From positions 310,001 to 374,000 of the forward strand of contig CBDCZQ010000006.1 of NCBI GenBank assembly GCA_965224575.1: a DNA stretch of 64,000 nt, written 5' to 3'. Source of the stretch: QPIN01 sp965224575. Lineage in GTDB: Bacteria > Pseudomonadota > Gammaproteobacteria > Methylococcales > Methylomonadaceae. Numbering within the stretch: the stretch's first letter is position 1; each line of letters begins with the position of its first letter. Below the pieces are notes generated by a model. It worked only from the letters and a program-made list of their open reading frames with translations. It was not told the DNA's origin and did not search any database. Position numbers and translations under genes: made by a program. This document shows positions 62,084 to 64,000 of this stretch, one piece after another.

Positions 62084-63343
62084 ATGAAAAACATAAACCT
62101 AATAAAACAATTCTTTAATCCTGATAATAAAGTGAGAAGAGCACCTCTGTGTATTTTAGTATTCACCCATTTAATTAGCTATTCCCATATAGTACAGGCA
62201 CATCCACAAGAATGTATGGATTTAACTGCACCTGTTACCTTTATTGAGTCGTCTGGACTAATCTGTCTTGAAAAAATAAAGGTGATGGACAATACTGGCA
62301 CCCAAATCTTTAAAGCAACCCTACAATCACTTGCGCCTAATAAACCTAATTCTTTTAAATTAGTCAGTGTAGAGCCAGATAATCGTTCTGCTGAAGACAA
62401 AAGCCCTGAATACACAGCTAACACTGGAGTCTTAGTTCTACCAACCGTTGATGTACCCCAATCATTTGGAACAGAACGTTATACCGCCAACTTAATTTTT
62501 CAGCCAGATACTAATACCTTTGAATTAACGACTGCTGAGGTTTACCTAAATCCTAATTATGAAGCCAATCAGACTTGGAAACCTTATGGAATATTAAATT
62601 CTAATGAACGTAGAGGGGTTAATTTACTTGCCAGATCTCTACCTTATGCAAAATTGGCCGATGCAGTTTATAGTTTTGACAACACATTAATCGGTGTTTG
62701 GGAATTAATTGAGCAGGCAGACAAAGATTCTGGTATGCAAGCAGGGGTTTATCAAAATTCAGAAACGGGCGAAATAACCTTAGCCTTTCGTGGAACTGAG
62801 GCTTGCCCATTAGATGAGATTTTTTCTTGCTCTTTAACTGAAGAATTCTTGGATCTTGCTGCCGATGCACTTCTTGCAGTAGGCAAAGTAGATGAACAAT
62901 TTGATCATGCTTTTGAGTTCGCCAAAGACGTAACTGACCGTTACCAAGATCGAAAAATAACGGTGACCGGTCATTCCCTTGGGGGTGGATTGGCTCAGGC
63001 CATCGGAGCATCCTTAGGATTAGAGACTTTTGCTTTTAACTCTGCTCCAGTACCTGAAGAGTTTTTTGATGATTATCCCAGTGAATTAACTGCTCAAGGA
63101 TTATTTGACTCTATCTTTGTATTAGCAGATATTCATGATCCTGTTTCTAATACTATAGAATCAGGCAAAGCCTATTTAGGGTCATCCCATGTAACGCCTT
63201 TAATTCAATTTGATTTTAACGAACTAGAAATAATACCTGACCGCTTGGCAGAATTAGATGCTTTGAGATTTAACAAACATGGAATGGAGCCATTAATAGA
63301 AAATGCTTCTGAGTTGCTGAGGATTTATCGTGATGGTTGGTAA
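62084..63343 (+). CDS. Secreted class 3 lipase-like protein
   Basis: The 419-residue protein has a long signal peptide (about 1-40, ending ISYSHIVQAHP). An N-terminal domain of about 150 residues without known motif (VTFIESSGLICLEKIKVMDN) follows, then a lipase 3-type alpha/beta hydrolase with TLAFRGTEACPLDE and nucleophile Ser298 in VTGHSLGGGLAQAIG. The acid is probably in LADIHDPVSNTIE and the catalytic His near LRFNKHGMEP. It has no adjacent chaperone or export gene. The substrate is unknown. Confidence 0.88.
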   Translation: MKNINLIKQFFNPDNKVRRAPLCILVFTHLISYSHIVQAHPQECMDLTAPVTFIESSGLICLEKIKVMDNTGTQIFKATLQSLAPNKPNSFKLVSVEPDNRSAEDKSPEYTANTGVLVLPTVDVPQSFGTERYTANLIFQPDTNTFELTTAEVYLNPNYEANQTWKPYGILNSNERRGVNLLARSLPYAKLADAVYSFDNTLIGVWELIEQADKDSGMQAGVYQNSETGEITLAFRGTEACPLDEIFSCSLTEEFLDLAADALLAVGKVDEQFDHAFEFAKDVTDRYQDRKITVTGHSLGGGLAQAIGASLGLETFAFNSAPVPEEFFDDYPSELTAQGLFDSIFVLADIHDPVSNTIESGKAYLGSSHVTPLIQFDFNELEIIPDRLAELDALRFNKHGMEPLIENASELLRIYRDGW

Positions 63344-63403
63344 GTTTTGTGGTATCGACACCATAATTGATACCTAAAGAATATGGAATTGTAGCATATA
63401 TAT

Positions 63404-63442
63404 TATTATTGGGTTGCCAAAGAGACGGCAGCCCAACCTACA
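63404..63442. repeat. TTGGGTTGCC dispersed repeat, partial copy
   Basis: The segment TTGGGTTGCCAAAGAGACGG, continuing to CAGCCCAACCTAC, repeats the right part of the element at 3879-3910. GGTTGCC and GGCAGCC form the stem. Together with the copies at 3.8 and 6.1 kb it shows a small repeat family in this genome. It lies 15 bp downstream of the mgtE stop, so it could serve as its RNA end. Confidence 0.65.
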
Positions 63443-63456
63443 AACTTTATTTTTTT

Positions 63457-64000
63457 CTATAACAAAAACATTGTCGCCAGTCCTAAAAAGGCCAAAAAGC
63501 CTATACAGTCGGTTACCGTTGTTAATAACACCCCACCGGCTAATGCAGGATCAATCCCCATTTTATCCAGGATAATAGGAATACTTGCCCCAGCTGCTGC
63601 TGCGCAAACTAAATTAATAACCATGGCTGCTCCCAATATCAACCCCAAGTCCATATCCTGAGACCAAAGACCCGCAATAATTGATACAATTAAAGCCCAC
63701 AACAACCCATTGACCACACCCACAGATATTTCTTTAATTAACAATTGCTTCGCATTAGAACTACTCACTTGTCGTAAAGCCAGCCCTCTAACAACTAAGG
63801 TTAATGTTTGACTCCCTGCAATACCACCCATACTCGCAACAATAGGCATTAAGACAGCAAGTGCAACTATTTCTTCCAAAGTTGCTTCAAATAAACCAAT
63901 AACACCTGAAGCTAAAAATGCTGTAAATAAGTTCACACCTAACCACACCGCCCTTCGTTTAGCACTGGTCATCACAGGTGCAAACATATCCTGTTCTTCA
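63457..64000 (-). CDS. mgtE: Magnesium transporter MgtE, C-terminal membrane part (cut by window edge)
   Basis: The frame stays open to the edge, about 181 residues in view. Before MFAPVMTSAKRRAVWLGVN come Glu-Glu-Gln-Asp, so the Met at 63987 is internal. The MgtE membrane domain is clear: TAFLASGVIGLFE, MPIVASMGGIAGSQTLTLVV, GVVNGLLWALIVSIIAGL, and the pore-region AAAGASIPIILDKMGIDPALAGG, read in pieces, with TDCIGFLAFLGL at the end. The cytosolic N and CBS domains are beyond the edge. Confidence 0.93.
   Translation of the reverse strand, partial: EEQDMFAPVMTSAKRRAVWLGVNLFTAFLASGVIGLFEATLEEIVALAVLMPIVASMGGIAGSQTLTLVVRGLALRQVSSSNAKQLLIKEISVGVVNGLLWALIVSIIAGLWSQDMDLGLILGAAMVINLVCAAAAGASIPIILDKMGIDPALAGGVLLTTVTDCIGFLAFLGLATMFLL

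Overview
This AT-rich window comes from a gammaproteobacterium chromosome. Support includes the lptD-surA operon divergent from amgK-murU, hda, hldE, ubiA, the succinylase-branch dap genes, hslO, fdxA and a second EF-G of the fusB type. The mix of quinol-oxidising nitric oxide reductase, ArsS, DUF3047 protein and LemA/TPM proteins resembles free-living methanotroph or sulfur-oxidiser relatives (Methylococcales-like). No methane or sulfur oxidation gene is present, so the family is a guess.

Layout. 1-5.9 kb, minus strand: a chemosensory cluster with a partial MCP, CheA, a STAS protein, a CheY-type receiver and a membrane MCP without a sensor domain. 6.2-10.8 kb, minus: lysine/diaminopimelate genes dapC-dapD and dapE with a Spx/ArsC-like protein, led by an M48 lipoprotein protease. 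11.0-15.0 kb: a lipoprotein, hslO, msrA, a class 3 lipase and a small membrane protein; a possible minus-strand small RNA lies at 13.4-13.5 kb.

15,134-30,693 is an integrative element inserted in tRNA-Leu(TAA). A perfect 60-bp direct repeat of the tRNA 3' part marks both ends. Next to the intact tRNA lie the tyrosine integrase, a DUF6387-like protein and a small AlpA/excisionase-like protein. The cargo, all on the minus strand, is a type I restriction-modification locus in the order hsdM-rhuM-fic-[three 41-bp palindromic repeats]-hsdS-hsdR-YgjP-like peptidase, then a zinc-ribbon protein, a HipA-like kinase and a DUF3037 protein. This is the defence-type part of the window and the best place to look for new biology.

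30.9-38.5 kb: DUF3047-arsS-GST, ubiA/hldE, then arsC-wrbA-DUF2069-hda-panE. 38.6-41.9 kb is a decaying patch: a BNR/Asp-box repeat protein and a GyrI-like protein are each broken by one frameshift. 42.0-48.2 kb: msrP, norB (qNOR) and a second EF-G. 48.4-56.2 kb: sodB, a CYTH protein, fdxA, a TetR regulator with a SnoaL-like gene and its own palindromic operator, a LemA-TPM-TPM operon, a metallo-beta-lactamase-fold hydrolase and an orphan DeaD-type C-terminal RNA-binding protein. 56.2-64 kb: surA-lptD, divergent amgK-murU, a second lipase-like protein and the 3' part of mgtE.

Small palindromic repeats are scattered between genes: a MITE-like family at 42,988 and 54,789 with a likely distant copy near 51,053, a different inverted-repeat element at 48,271, and a TTGGGTTGCC-type family at 3.8, 6.1 and 63.4 kb.
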